Positions 6,607 to 12,223 of a stretch of 12,223 nt of DNA are shown here, one piece after another. The first letter of the stretch is position 1. Every line of letters begins with the position of its first letter. Both the position numbers and the translations under genes were made by a program. This DNA comes from an uncultured Gammaproteobacteria bacterium (GTDB lineage: Bacteria; Pseudomonadota; Gammaproteobacteria; Pseudomonadales; Pseudohongiellaceae). The DNA lies in contig CAISYX010000191.1 of NCBI GenBank assembly GCA_903889815.1, forward strand, positions 1 to 12,223, in the 5' to 3' direction. The notes beneath the pieces were generated by a model that was given only the letters and a program-made list of their open reading frames with translations, did not search any database and was not told the DNA's origin.

Positions 6607-8742
6607 CTAGCCCCGGCGCCAACGGAAGAAACGCTCGGCCCAGGGCAGCAGATGCGTCGGAATCCGCGCGTTGCGCCAGGCATTGGCGGCGAACCGATTG
6701 GATTCCGAGAGCGTCGGGTAGATGTGCGTGGTGGCGCCGATCTTCTTCAGGCCCAAGCCATGGGTCATGGCGAGCACGAATTCCGTAATCAGTTCTCCCG
6801 CGTGATACCCCACGATCGTGGCACCTAGAATGCGGTCCGAGCCCGGCACCGTCAGCACCTTGATGAAGCCGTGGGCCTCACTGTCGGCGATGGCACGGTC
6901 CAGATCGTCAATTTCGTAGCGCGTCAGCTCGTAAGCGATCCCCTGCTCTTTCGCCTCCTGTTCACTCAGGCCGACACGAGCCACTTCCGGGTCAGTAAAG
7001 GTGGCCCAGGGCACGACGCGATAATTGACACTGAACTTCTTGAGCCTTCCCAGCAGGGCATTGAGGGTGGCGTACCAAGCCTGGAACGAGGCCATATGAG
7101 TAAACTGATACGGGCCGGCCACATCGCCACAGGCATAGATGCTGGGGTAAAGAGTCTGCAGCTGCGCATTCACCTTGAGCAGTCCCCGCTCGGTCAAAGG
7201 CATTTCCAGATCTTCCAGCCCAAAGCCTTCGACATTGGCCTTGCGGCCAATGGCGATCAATACCTTGTCAAAACCGATCTGCACCTCGCCGTCTGCGGAC
7301 TCTGCAGTCAGCACACCGCCCTCGCCTTCCTTCAAGAACCCCTTGGCTCTGCAGCCGGTCAGCACGCGAATGCCTGCCTCCTCAAAACGCGCCAGGACGC
7401 AGGCTGACACGTCTTCGTCTTCACGGGGCATGATGCGCGGCGCCTGATCGACCAGTGTCACCTGCGCACCCAGGCGGCCGAAGCTCTGCGCCAGCTCGCA
7501 GCCGATCGGGCCACCCCCGAGCACCAGCAGGCGCTGTGGCAGGTCCCGCAGTTCCCAGAGCGTGTCCGAGGTCAGGTAGGCAATCTGCTCAAGACCGGGA
7601 ATGGGAGGCACGAACGGGCGTGCTCCCGTTGCCACCACGATGGCACGGGTGGTGATGCTGCGCTCGCCCACCTGGACGCTCCAGGGGGAAGTGATGAAGG
7701 CCTCACCGCTGACGCACTCGACACCCAGGGAGGTGAAGCGCTCGACGGAATCGTGGGGCTCGATGCGGGCAATGACGCTCTGCACGCGCTCCATGATCTT
7801 CCGAAAGTTGACCTTGCCCGTGGCGCCATCAATGCCGAACTCGGATGCCCGCTTCAGATAGTCGGCAATGCGCGCACTGCGAATCAGCGCCTTGCTGGGC
7901 ACACAGCCCGTGTTCAGACAGTCGCCCCCCATCCTGTGTCGCTCTATCAACACCACTTTCGCCTTGGCGCCCGCCGCGATAATGGACGAGACCAGGCCCG
8001 CAGACCCGGCACCGATGACCACGACATTGGCGTCAAAACGCCGCGGCCTGGGGAAATGCCTTGGCGTACGGGCAGGGCGCAACAGGGCGAGCAAGCCTCG
8101 CGCGAGCCACGGCAGAATGCCCAACAGAGCCAGCGACAGGAGAATGTTGACACTGACCAGACCGGAAAGTGATTCGATCTGCGCGAGTTCAGAGCCTGCA
8201 TTCACGTAGATCAGCGTTGCCATCAGCATCCCGACCTGACTGACAACGAAGTAGGGAATGATGCGGATAGGCGTGAGCCCCATGAGCAGATTCACCAGAA
8301 AGAAGGGAAACACCGGCACGATGCGCAGGCTGAACAGATAGAAGTTGCCGTCCTTTTCGATGCCGGCATTCATGGCCTTGAGGGAGTTGCCAAAGCGCGA
8401 CTGCACCCAGTCGCGCAACAGCAGCCGCGAGGTCAGGAATGCCAGGGTGGCGCCGATGGTACTGGCAAACGACACCAGCAGCGTGCCCCACCACAGCCCG
8501 AAAACAGCACCGCCGACCAGGGTAATGATCACTGACCCGGGAATGGAAAGAGCGGTCGCGGTGACATACACAAGAAAGTAGATGGCTGCTACCGTGAAGA
8601 AATTGTCCCGACTGTAGTCCTGCATGACCTGCAGCTGCGATTGCACAAAGTCGAGCGTCATGTAGCGCCCTAGCTCGAAGACATAAAAGGTCGCGATCAA
8701 TCCGACAAGTGCCAACACAACCAGCAGTTTTAAAATTTTCAT
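6607..8742 (-). CDS. TVP38/DedA-type membrane domain fused to a MerA/lipoamide dehydrogenase-like flavoprotein
   Basis: This is a 711-aa fusion. Residues 1-222 are a TVP38/TMEM64 (SNARE-associated, DedA-like) membrane domain with about six hydrophobic segments. They include the re-entrant-like stretch LSIPGSVIITLVGGAVFG (65-82) and the conserved FPFFLVNLLMG-x-T (145-157). After a basic linker comes a complete class I pyridine nucleotide-disulfide oxidoreductase. It has FAD site GAGSAG (244-249), redox pair C275-LNTG-C280 within GGDCLNTGCVPSKA, NAD(P) site LGGGPIGCELA (408-418), second FAD motif ACGDVAG (537-543), and dimerisation domain starting near 577 (WATFTDPEVARVGLS). Near the C-terminus the HPTLSE motif of lipoamide dehydrogenase reads HIYPTLSE (673-680), with Tyr676 where the acid/base His normally stands. 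The substrate is unknown; membrane-linked thiol, quinone or metal reduction is inference. The ATG at 8742 is used because the membrane domain begins there (MKILKLLVVLALVG); upstream codons look non-coding. The Shine-Dalgarno is weak (GAGAG). Confidence 0.85.
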   Translation of the reverse strand: MKILKLLVVLALVGLIATFYVFELGRYMTLDFVQSQLQVMQDYSRDNFFTVAAIYFLVYVTATALSIPGSVIITLVGGAVFGLWWGTLLVSFASTIGATLAFLTSRLLLRDWVQSRFGNSLKAMNAGIEKDGNFYLFSLRIVPVFPFFLVNLLMGLTPIRIIPYFVVSQVGMLMATLIYVNAGSELAQIESLSGLVSVNILLSLALLGILPWLARGLLALLRPARTPRHFPRPRRFDANVVVIGAGSAGLVSSIIAAGAKAKVVLIERHRMGGDCLNTGCVPSKALIRSARIADYLKRASEFGIDGATGKVNFRKIMERVQSVIARIEPHDSVERFTSLGVECVSGEAFITSPWSVQVGERSITTRAIVVATGARPFVPPIPGLEQIAYLTSDTLWELRDLPQRLLVLGGGPIGCELAQSFGRLGAQVTLVDQAPRIMPREDEDVSACVLARFEEAGIRVLTGCRAKGFLKEGEGGVLTAESADGEVQIGFDKVLIAIGRKANVEGFGLEDLEMPLTERGLLKVNAQLQTLYPSIYACGDVAGPYQFTHMASFQAWYATLNALLGRLKKFSVNYRVVPWATFTDPEVARVGLSEQEAKEQGIAYELTRYEIDDLDRAIADSEAHGFIKVLTVPGSDRILGATIVGYHAGELITEFVLAMTHGLGLKKIGATTHIYPTLSESNRFAANAWRNARIPTHLLPWAERFFRWRRG

Positions 8743-8837
8743 GGAGCTCTCGTATCGGGATTGTTGACACAGCAGACGCTGGATACGCGCGCGGCGAGAC
8801 AAAGGCGTCAGTTTATTTCTGCATTCGGGGATTGATA

Positions 8838-8846
8838 TGCTATAAG
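8838..8846 (+). promoter_or_regulatory. Extended -10 promoter for hemB
   Basis: TGCTATAAG is an extended -10 element (TG-n-TATAAt, five of six in the hexamer). The -35 region (TCTGCA at 8818-8823, 17 nt spacer) is poor, which is normal for extended -10 promoters. Transcription would begin near 8853, about 27 nt before the GTG at 8880. That also argues against using the in-frame TTG at 8856 as the start. Confidence 0.5.
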
Positions 8847-8879
8847 GCCAGCTTCTTGTTACAGCCAGAGAAACGCAAC

Positions 8880-9908
8880 GTGCCGAACGATACCACAAAG
8901 CCTGACGGGAAGACGTCCCGTCAATTTCCTTCGACCCGCCTGCGCCGCATGCGCCGCGACGAGTTCAGCCGGCGCCTGATGCGCGAAACGCGGCTGACCA
9001 CCGATGATCTGATATTCCCGATGTTCATCGTCGAAGGGATGCAGCAACGCCAGCCGATTCCTTCAATGCCCGACATATTCCGTTTCAGCATCGATGAAAT
9101 GCTCCGGGAAGTCTCAGAGATTGTCGCGCTGGGCATTCCGGCCATTGCGCTGTTTCCGTCTCCCCATGCGGACACCAAGTCACTGGATGGTCGCGAGGCC
9201 TGGAATCCTGACGGTCTGGTGCAACGTGCCGTGCGTACGCTCAAGGCGCAATTTCCGCAGCTCGGCATCATCACCGATGTGGCCCTTGATCCTTATACTA
9301 CCCATGGTCAGGACGGCATCATTGATGAAGACGGCTATGTCCTGAATGATGTCACAGTGGACGCCTTGATCAGGCAATCGCTGTCACACGCCGCTGCCGG
9401 CGCCGACATCGTCGCGCCTTCAGACATGATGGACGGGCGAATTGGCGCCATCCGCGATGCCCTTGAAGCCGCAGGACACATACACACGCGCATTCTCGCG
9501 TACTCGGCAAAGTATGCGTCCAGCTACTATGGCCCGTTCCGCGATGCGGTAGGCTCCAGTGCCAATCTCGGCAAAGGCAACAAGCACACCTATCAGATGG
9601 ACGTCGGCAACAGTGATGAAGCCCTGCATGAAGTGGCAATGGATCTGGCCGAAGGGGCCGACATGATCATGGTCAAACCTGGCATGCCCTATCTGGACAT
9701 CGTGCGGCGCGTGAAGGACGAATTTGGTGCACCCACCTTCGTGTATCAGGTCAGTGGCGAATACGCGATGCACATGGCGGCAGCCCGTAATGGCTGGCTG
9801 GACGAATCTGCCGTGGCGATGGAGTCACTGGTTTCCATCAAGCGTGCTGGCGCGGATGCCATCCTGACCTACTTCGCGAAAAAGGTGGCCACGCTGCTGA
9901 AGCAATGA
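8880..9908 (+). CDS. hemB: Porphobilinogen synthase (delta-aminolevulinic acid dehydratase), Mg-dependent type
   Basis: HemB joins two 5-aminolevulinate molecules into porphobilinogen, the second common step of tetrapyrrole (heme) synthesis, in the cytoplasm. From the GTG the protein has 342 aa, close to the usual 330-340. Conserved features: TRLRR-x-RRD (19-27) in the N-terminal arm; the substrate-contact region APSDMMDGR; Schiff-base lysines K211 (AYSAKYASSYYGPFRDA) and K266 (MVKPGMPYLDI). The metal-site segment reads VALDPYTTHGQDG with no cysteines, which places it in the zinc-free, Mg-type group found in Pseudomonas. The start needs care: no ATG fits, and the first in-frame ATG of the open frame (8709) lies upstream of the likely promoter. 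GTG at 8880 keeps the whole conserved arm, while an internal ATG at codon 24 would cut into it. The Shine-Dalgarno is weak (AGAGA). In Pseudomonas, ppk/ppx lie near here; they are absent between hemB and trxA. Confidence 0.93.
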   Translation: MPNDTTKPDGKTSRQFPSTRLRRMRRDEFSRRLMRETRLTTDDLIFPMFIVEGMQQRQPIPSMPDIFRFSIDEMLREVSEIVALGIPAIALFPSPHADTKSLDGREAWNPDGLVQRAVRTLKAQFPQLGIITDVALDPYTTHGQDGIIDEDGYVLNDVTVDALIRQSLSHAAAGADIVAPSDMMDGRIGAIRDALEAAGHIHTRILAYSAKYASSYYGPFRDAVGSSANLGKGNKHTYQMDVGNSDEALHEVAMDLAEGADMIMVKPGMPYLDIVRRVKDEFGAPTFVYQVSGEYAMHMAAARNGWLDESAVAMESLVSIKRAGADAILTYFAKKVATLLKQ

Positions 9909-9938
9909 AGACTATTCCACGTGCCGCGAATTTCTCAC

Positions 9939-9966
9939 TTGAAACCGGCACTTTAGGCCTTATCAT
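9939..9966 (+). promoter_or_regulatory. Sigma-70 promoter for trxA
   Basis: TTGAAA (9939-9944), a 16-nt spacer and TATCAT (9961-9966) each match the consensus in five of six positions. The start site would be near 9973, leaving a leader of about 65 nt before trxA. A small inverted repeat, CTTATcATAAG (9960-9970), covers the -10. Confidence 0.65.
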
Positions 9967-10038
9967 AAGCAACCTCCGTGAAGGTCGACGCGTTTCAAGC
10001 GGCCAGCACGCCTCCCCTACCATTGAAGGAATGAATTT

Positions 10039-10365
10039 ATGAGCGACCATATCGTTCAAGTGACTGATGCCAGTTTTGAACAGGATGTACTGCAGGCCAC
10101 CGTCCCGGTGATGGTAGATTTCTGGGCGGAATGGTGCGGCCCCTGCAAGATGATCGCTCCGGTACTGGAAGACATCGCCGAGGAATACGCAGGTCGACTG
10201 ACCATCGCCAAGCTGAATATTGATTCAAATATGGCAACCGCCCCCAAGTACGGCGTGCGCGGTATCCCCACTCTGATCATTTTCAAGAATGGCGAGGTCG
10301 CCGGTACCAAAGTGGGCGCATTGTCGCGTTCGCAGCTCGCCGCATTTGTTGACAGCGTCATTTGA
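10039..10365 (+). CDS. trxA: Thioredoxin 1
   Basis: This is a 108-aa, single-domain thioredoxin. The active site W32-C-G-P-C36 lies in FWAEWCGPCKMIAP, the buried aspartate is D27 (VMVDFW), and the cis-proline loop is GVRGIPTL. The C-terminal helix ends normally. Reduced by NADPH via thioredoxin reductase, it donates electrons to ribonucleotide reductase, PAPS reductase, methionine sulfoxide reductases and other cytoplasmic targets. The ATG has AAGGA (10026-10030) 8 nt upstream. It has its own promoter and is followed by the 384-bp trxA-rho region. trxA directly upstream of rho is a well-known, widely conserved gammaproteobacterial order. All catalytic residues are intact. Confidence 0.98.
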   Translation: MSDHIVQVTDASFEQDVLQATVPVMVDFWAEWCGPCKMIAPVLEDIAEEYAGRLTIAKLNIDSNMATAPKYGVRGIPTLIIFKNGEVAGTKVGALSRSQLAAFVDSVI

Positions 10366-10379
10366 CCCGTCCTTGCGGC

Positions 10380-10395
10380 CCCGCTTGCGTGCGGG
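10380..10395 (+). terminator. Short GC hairpin just after trxA, weak terminator candidate
   Basis: CCCGC-TTGCGT-GCGGG forms a 5-bp stem 15 nt behind the trxA stop. It is followed by ATTGCCTCTT rather than a run of T, so it is at best a weak factor-independent terminator, or an RNA end-protecting structure. Confidence 0.3.
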
Positions 10396-10424
10396 ATTGC
10401 CTCTTCCGAACAGCGCCTCGAACA

Positions 10425-10449
10425 GCCTTCCATACCATGTCTGGAAGGC
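10425..10449 (+). terminator. 8-bp perfect hairpin in the trxA 3' region
   Basis: GCCTTCCA (10425-10432) and TGGAAGGC (10442-10449) pair perfectly across a 9-nt loop. It lies between the trxA stop and the rho promoter, where trxA transcription should end, but no T-tract follows. It could be the 3' stem left by Rho-dependent termination and trimming, or a protein site on DNA. Calling it a terminator is tentative. Confidence 0.35.
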
Positions 10450-10494
10450 GTCCCGAGGCCTGATTTCCGGTCACAAATAAAGACAAAATTGTTC

Positions 10495-10523
10495 TGGACA
10501 GCACCTTTCAGCCGTTCTATATT
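10495..10523 (+). promoter_or_regulatory. rho: Sigma-70 promoter for rho
   Basis: TGGACA (10495-10500), an ideal 17-nt spacer and TATATT (10518-10523) each match consensus in five of six positions. Transcription would begin near 10530, giving a leader of about 220 nt before the rho ATG. Confidence 0.65.
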
Positions 10524-10529
10524 GCGTCC

Positions 10530-10749
10530 ATCGTCTCGTCCGGCTGACGACCTTGTCTCTTATCTACACCGCTCCAAACAACGCTTTAACCAGAAACCCG
10601 AAACTCACTATTTGCTACTTAACATCAGAAAACCATTCTGTTCACAACCAACACAAGCATGTCAGACCCATGCAGGCTGACCATCAGCGTCGTGCCCTGT
10701 TTCGGGACTAAGCTTGTCCTTACCCCACAAACCTGCGTAACAAATCATC
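10530..10749 (+). promoter_or_regulatory. Long C-rich, G-poor rho leader (rut-like, autoregulatory)
   Basis: This is the untranslated leader expected from the promoter at 10495-10523. By hand count, the 100 nt at 10561-10660 contain 32 C and only 8 G, against the GC-balanced coding DNA around it. Pyrimidine-C steps recur throughout and no strong hairpin is visible. Such cytosine-rich, guanine-poor unpaired RNA is what Rho binds (rut sites), and rho is known to be autoregulated by termination in its own leader in E. coli. A similar feedback here is inferred from composition and position. No recognisable Shine-Dalgarno stands in front of the rho ATG. Confidence 0.6.
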
Positions 10750-10763
10750 ATGAATCTAACTGA
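10659..10763 (+). CDS. Possible 34-aa leader ORF overlapping the rho start
   Basis: An ATG at 10659 opens 34 codons that end in TGA at 10761-10763, 14 nt inside rho in another frame. It lies where enteric bacteria carry the small rhoL leader gene, but the sequence (beginning MSDPCRLTISVV) shows no similarity to RhoL that I can recall. It has no Shine-Dalgarno and could be chance. If translated, ribosomes would finish right at the rho start and would also cover the end of the C-rich leader. Low confidence. Confidence 0.2.
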   Translation: MSDPCRLTISVVPCFGTKLVLTPQTCVTNHHESN

Positions 10764-12009
10764 CCTGAAGAAACAACCCATCGCGGACCTGCTTGCCATG
10801 TCCCAGGAAATGGGTCTCGAAAACCTCTCCAGAACCCGCAAACAAGACATCATTTTCGCCATCCTCAAGAAGCACGCCAAGAACGGCGAAGACATTTCGG
10901 GCGATGGCGTGCTGGAAATTCTGCAGGACGGTTTCGGTTTTCTGCGCTCTGCCGACTCGTCTTACCTTGCAGGCCCGGATGATATCTATGTTTCGCCCAG
11001 TCAGATTCGTCGCTTCAATTTGCGCACAGGGGATACGATTGAAGGCAAGATCAGACCCCCGAAAGACGGCGAACGCTACTTCGCCCTGCTGAAGATATCC
11101 GAAGTCAACTTCTCCAAACCTGAAAACTCCAAGAACAAGATTCTCTTCGAAAACCTGACCCCCCTGTTCCCGACCGAACGTCTGCGTCTGCAGATCGGCA
11201 ATGGCAGCACCGAGGATCTGAGCGCGCGCACCATCGACCTCACGGCGCCCATCGGCAAAGGCCAGCGTGGTCTGATCGTATCGCCGCCCAAGGCAGGCAA
11301 GACCTTCATTTTGCAGAACATCGCCCAGTCCATCGCCAAGAACAATCCTGAATGCCGCCTGATCGTGCTGCTCATCGACGAGCGTCCGGAAGAAGTGACC
11401 GAGATGCAGCGTTCCGTGCGCGGTGAAGTCGTAGCCAGTACATTTGACGAACCACCCGCACGTCACGTGCAGGTGGCCGAGATGGTCATCGAGAAGGCAA
11501 AGCGTCTGGTCGAACACAAGGAAGACGTGGTGATTCTGCTCGACTCGATCACGCGTCTGGCCCGTGCCTACAACACCATCGTGCCATCGTCGGGCAAGGT
11601 GCTGACGGGTGGTGTGGATGCGCATGCGCTTGAACGTCCGAAGCGCTTCTTCGGTGCCGCACGCAACCTTGAAGAAGGCGGCAGTCTGACGATTATCGCC
11701 ACCGCGCTGGTGGAAACCGGCTCCAAGATGGACGAAGTGATCTACGAAGAATTCAAGGGCACCGGCAACATGGAGTTGCACCTTGACCGCAAGATCGCCG
11801 AGAAACGCGTGTACCCGGCCATCAACGTGCGTCGCTCCGGCACACGCCGCGAAGAGCTGTTGACCACCGAGGAAGAACTGCAACGCATGTGGATTCTGCG
11901 CAAGATTCTGAGCTCGATGGAAGACGTGCAGGCCACCGAGTTCATTCTTGACAAGCTGAAGGACACAAAGACCAACGACGAGTTCTTCAACTCCATGAAG
12001 CGCAAGTAA
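10750..12009 (+). CDS. rho: Transcription termination factor Rho
   Basis: This is a 419-aa ring-forming RNA helicase/translocase, the same length as E. coli Rho and very similar from the first residues (MNLTDLKKQPIADLL). The N-terminal helical part is followed by the cold-shock-like primary RNA-binding domain with DGFGFLRS and YVSPSQIRRFNLR (about 58-90). The ATPase core has the P-loop SPPKAGKT (about 178-185), LIDERPEEVTEM, Walker B VVILLDSITRLARAYN, the Q-loop/secondary RNA site SGKVLTGGVDAHAL, and the arginine-finger region RRSGTRREELL. Rho binds C-rich, ribosome-free RNA and pulls it from the elongation complex. The residues known to form the bicyclomycin pocket in E. coli lie in stretches conserved here. 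No Shine-Dalgarno is visible. The leader suggests autoregulation. A REP pair follows the stop codon. Confidence 0.98.
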   Translation: MNLTDLKKQPIADLLAMSQEMGLENLSRTRKQDIIFAILKKHAKNGEDISGDGVLEILQDGFGFLRSADSSYLAGPDDIYVSPSQIRRFNLRTGDTIEGKIRPPKDGERYFALLKISEVNFSKPENSKNKILFENLTPLFPTERLRLQIGNGSTEDLSARTIDLTAPIGKGQRGLIVSPPKAGKTFILQNIAQSIAKNNPECRLIVLLIDERPEEVTEMQRSVRGEVVASTFDEPPARHVQVAEMVIEKAKRLVEHKEDVVILLDSITRLARAYNTIVPSSGKVLTGGVDAHALERPKRFFGAARNLEEGGSLTIIATALVETGSKMDEVIYEEFKGTGNMELHLDRKIAEKRVYPAINVRRSGTRREELLTTEEELQRMWILRKILSSMEDVQATEFILDKLKDTKTNDEFFNSMKRK

Positions 12010-12015
12010 TACCAT

Positions 12016-12082
12016 GTGGGAGCGAGCCTTGCTCGCGATGATGAATTGCCCCTGGCAGTTCGCTTGCAGGGCAAGCTCCTAC
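12016..12082. repeat. Inverted pair of REP elements (BIME-like) between rho and ubiD
   Basis: Two related palindromes face each other. The left one begins GTGGGAGC (12016-12023) and contains the perfect stem GCGAGC-CTT-GCTCGC (12022-12036). The right one, read on the minus strand, begins GTAGGAGC (12082-12075), with the perfect stem GCTTGC-AGG-GCAAGC (12062-12076 on plus). The outer ends also pair with each other with a single mismatch or G-U. A GTAG/GTGG head beside an imperfect or perfect palindrome, and the GGGAGCgaGCcTTGC wording, match the REP class of Pseudomonas-type genomes. That class is thought to be spread by Y1 RAYT transposases. The pair starts 6 bp after the rho stop and may stabilise or end the rho transcript. 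No transposase gene is in the window. Confidence 0.8.
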
Positions 12083-12111
12083 AGATAGAAATACCTCTCA
12101 GGATCACGCCA

Positions 12112-12223
12112 ATGCCATGCAAAGACCTTCGTGAGTTCATCGCCCTTCTGGAACGGGAGGGCGATCTGATCAGAATCAAGACGGAAGTCGATCCTAATCT
12201 TGAGATCACGGAGATCTGCGACC
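12112..12223 (+). CDS. ubiD: UbiD family 4-hydroxy-3-polyprenylbenzoate decarboxylase, N-terminal part (runs off the window)
   Basis: Only the first 37 codons are present. They read MPCKDLREFIALLEREGDL, then a segment with V-D-P-N-L-E-I-T-E-I-C-D. The D-L-R-x-F-x-x-L-E-x-x-G-x-L opening and the V-D-P-x-L-E-I-T-E-I motif are typical of UbiD. This prenylated-FMN-dependent enzyme removes the carboxyl group of the polyprenyl-4-hydroxybenzoate intermediate in ubiquinone synthesis. The start ATG has AGGA (12100-12103) 8 nt upstream. The position downstream of rho agrees with the Pseudomonas neighbourhood. The catalytic residues lie outside the window, so the call rests on the N-terminus and synteny. 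Confidence 0.88.
   Translation, partial: MPCKDLREFIALLEREGDLIRIKTEVDPNLEITEICD

Noticed and set aside
6590..6625. Possible bidirectional terminator between dsbB and the fusion gene
   Set aside because: Only a 4-bp GGCT/AGCC stem with a bulge can be drawn and there is no T-tract on either side.
8764..8769. Perfect -35 TTGACA upstream of hemB
   Set aside because: No -10 hexamer lies 15-19 nt downstream; the extended -10 at 8838-8846 is too far away.
10031..10042. Three-codon ATG-AAT-TTA-TGA mini-ORF overlapping the trxA start
   Set aside because: Its ATG directly abuts the Shine-Dalgarno with no spacer, while the trxA ATG has ideal 8-nt spacing.
10489..10680. 63-codon frame with a TTG start in the rho leader
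   Set aside because: Its start lies in the spacing around the rho -35 element, upstream of the predicted transcript start, and it has no Shine-Dalgarno.
10756..12015. 419-codon minus-strand frame spanning almost all of rho
   Set aside because: It mirrors rho codon usage on the opposite strand, has no family features, and no start signal fits. Rho itself is unmistakable.
1..12223. Defence system, prophage, CRISPR or integrated mobile island
   Set aside because: Every sizeable gene is a recognisable chromosomal family. No integrase, transposase, restriction, toxin-antitoxin or spaced repeat array was seen on either strand; the only mobile-type DNA is the REP pair.

Overview
This window is GC-rich (roughly 60% by eye) chromosomal DNA from a gammaproteobacterium. 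The protein sequences and the gene order trxA-rho-ubiD, with hemB just upstream, point to the Pseudomonadales/Oceanospirillales side of the class rather than the enterics. I cannot name the species. Most of the window is core housekeeping, with a thiol/redox flavour: gshA, dsbB, trxA and a disulfide-reductase-like flavoprotein. I saw no CRISPR array, rRNA, tRNA, prophage, complete insertion sequence or defence island.

Left part (1-3866). The 5' end of cysQ enters on the minus strand. A short intergenic region separates it from a plus-strand cluster. This begins with an exported two-domain VOC (glyoxalase/dioxygenase fold) protein, followed by yrfG (HAD nucleotidase) and hslR (Hsp15 ribosome rescue), which are tightly packed. 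After a 147-bp gap comes pckA (ATP-type PEP carboxykinase). Two genes that often sit in this neighbourhood in relatives are not here: nudE (near cysQ/yrfG) and hslO (between hslR and pckA).

Middle part (3863-8742). gshA starts inside the pckA stop codon (ATGA overlap). It runs tail-to-tail into a minus-strand exported FliL-domain protein, overlapping it by 26 bp. dsbB is divergent from the FliL-like gene. It converges, 7 bp apart, on a large minus-strand gene that fuses a TVP38/DedA-type membrane domain to a MerA/lipoamide-dehydrogenase-like flavoprotein.

Right part (8838-12223). hemB (Mg-type porphobilinogen synthase, probable GTG start) is divergent from the fusion gene. trxA and rho follow, each with a recognisable sigma-70 promoter. 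The 384 bp between trxA and rho hold two hairpins and a long, strikingly C-rich and G-poor rho leader, the expected signature of Rho autoregulation. Between rho and the 5' end of ubiD lies an inverted pair of REP-type palindromes with GTGG/GTAG heads. The most interesting items are this REP pair, the rho leader with a possible overlapping leader ORF, the membrane-domain/flavoprotein fusion, and the exported double-triad VOC protein.
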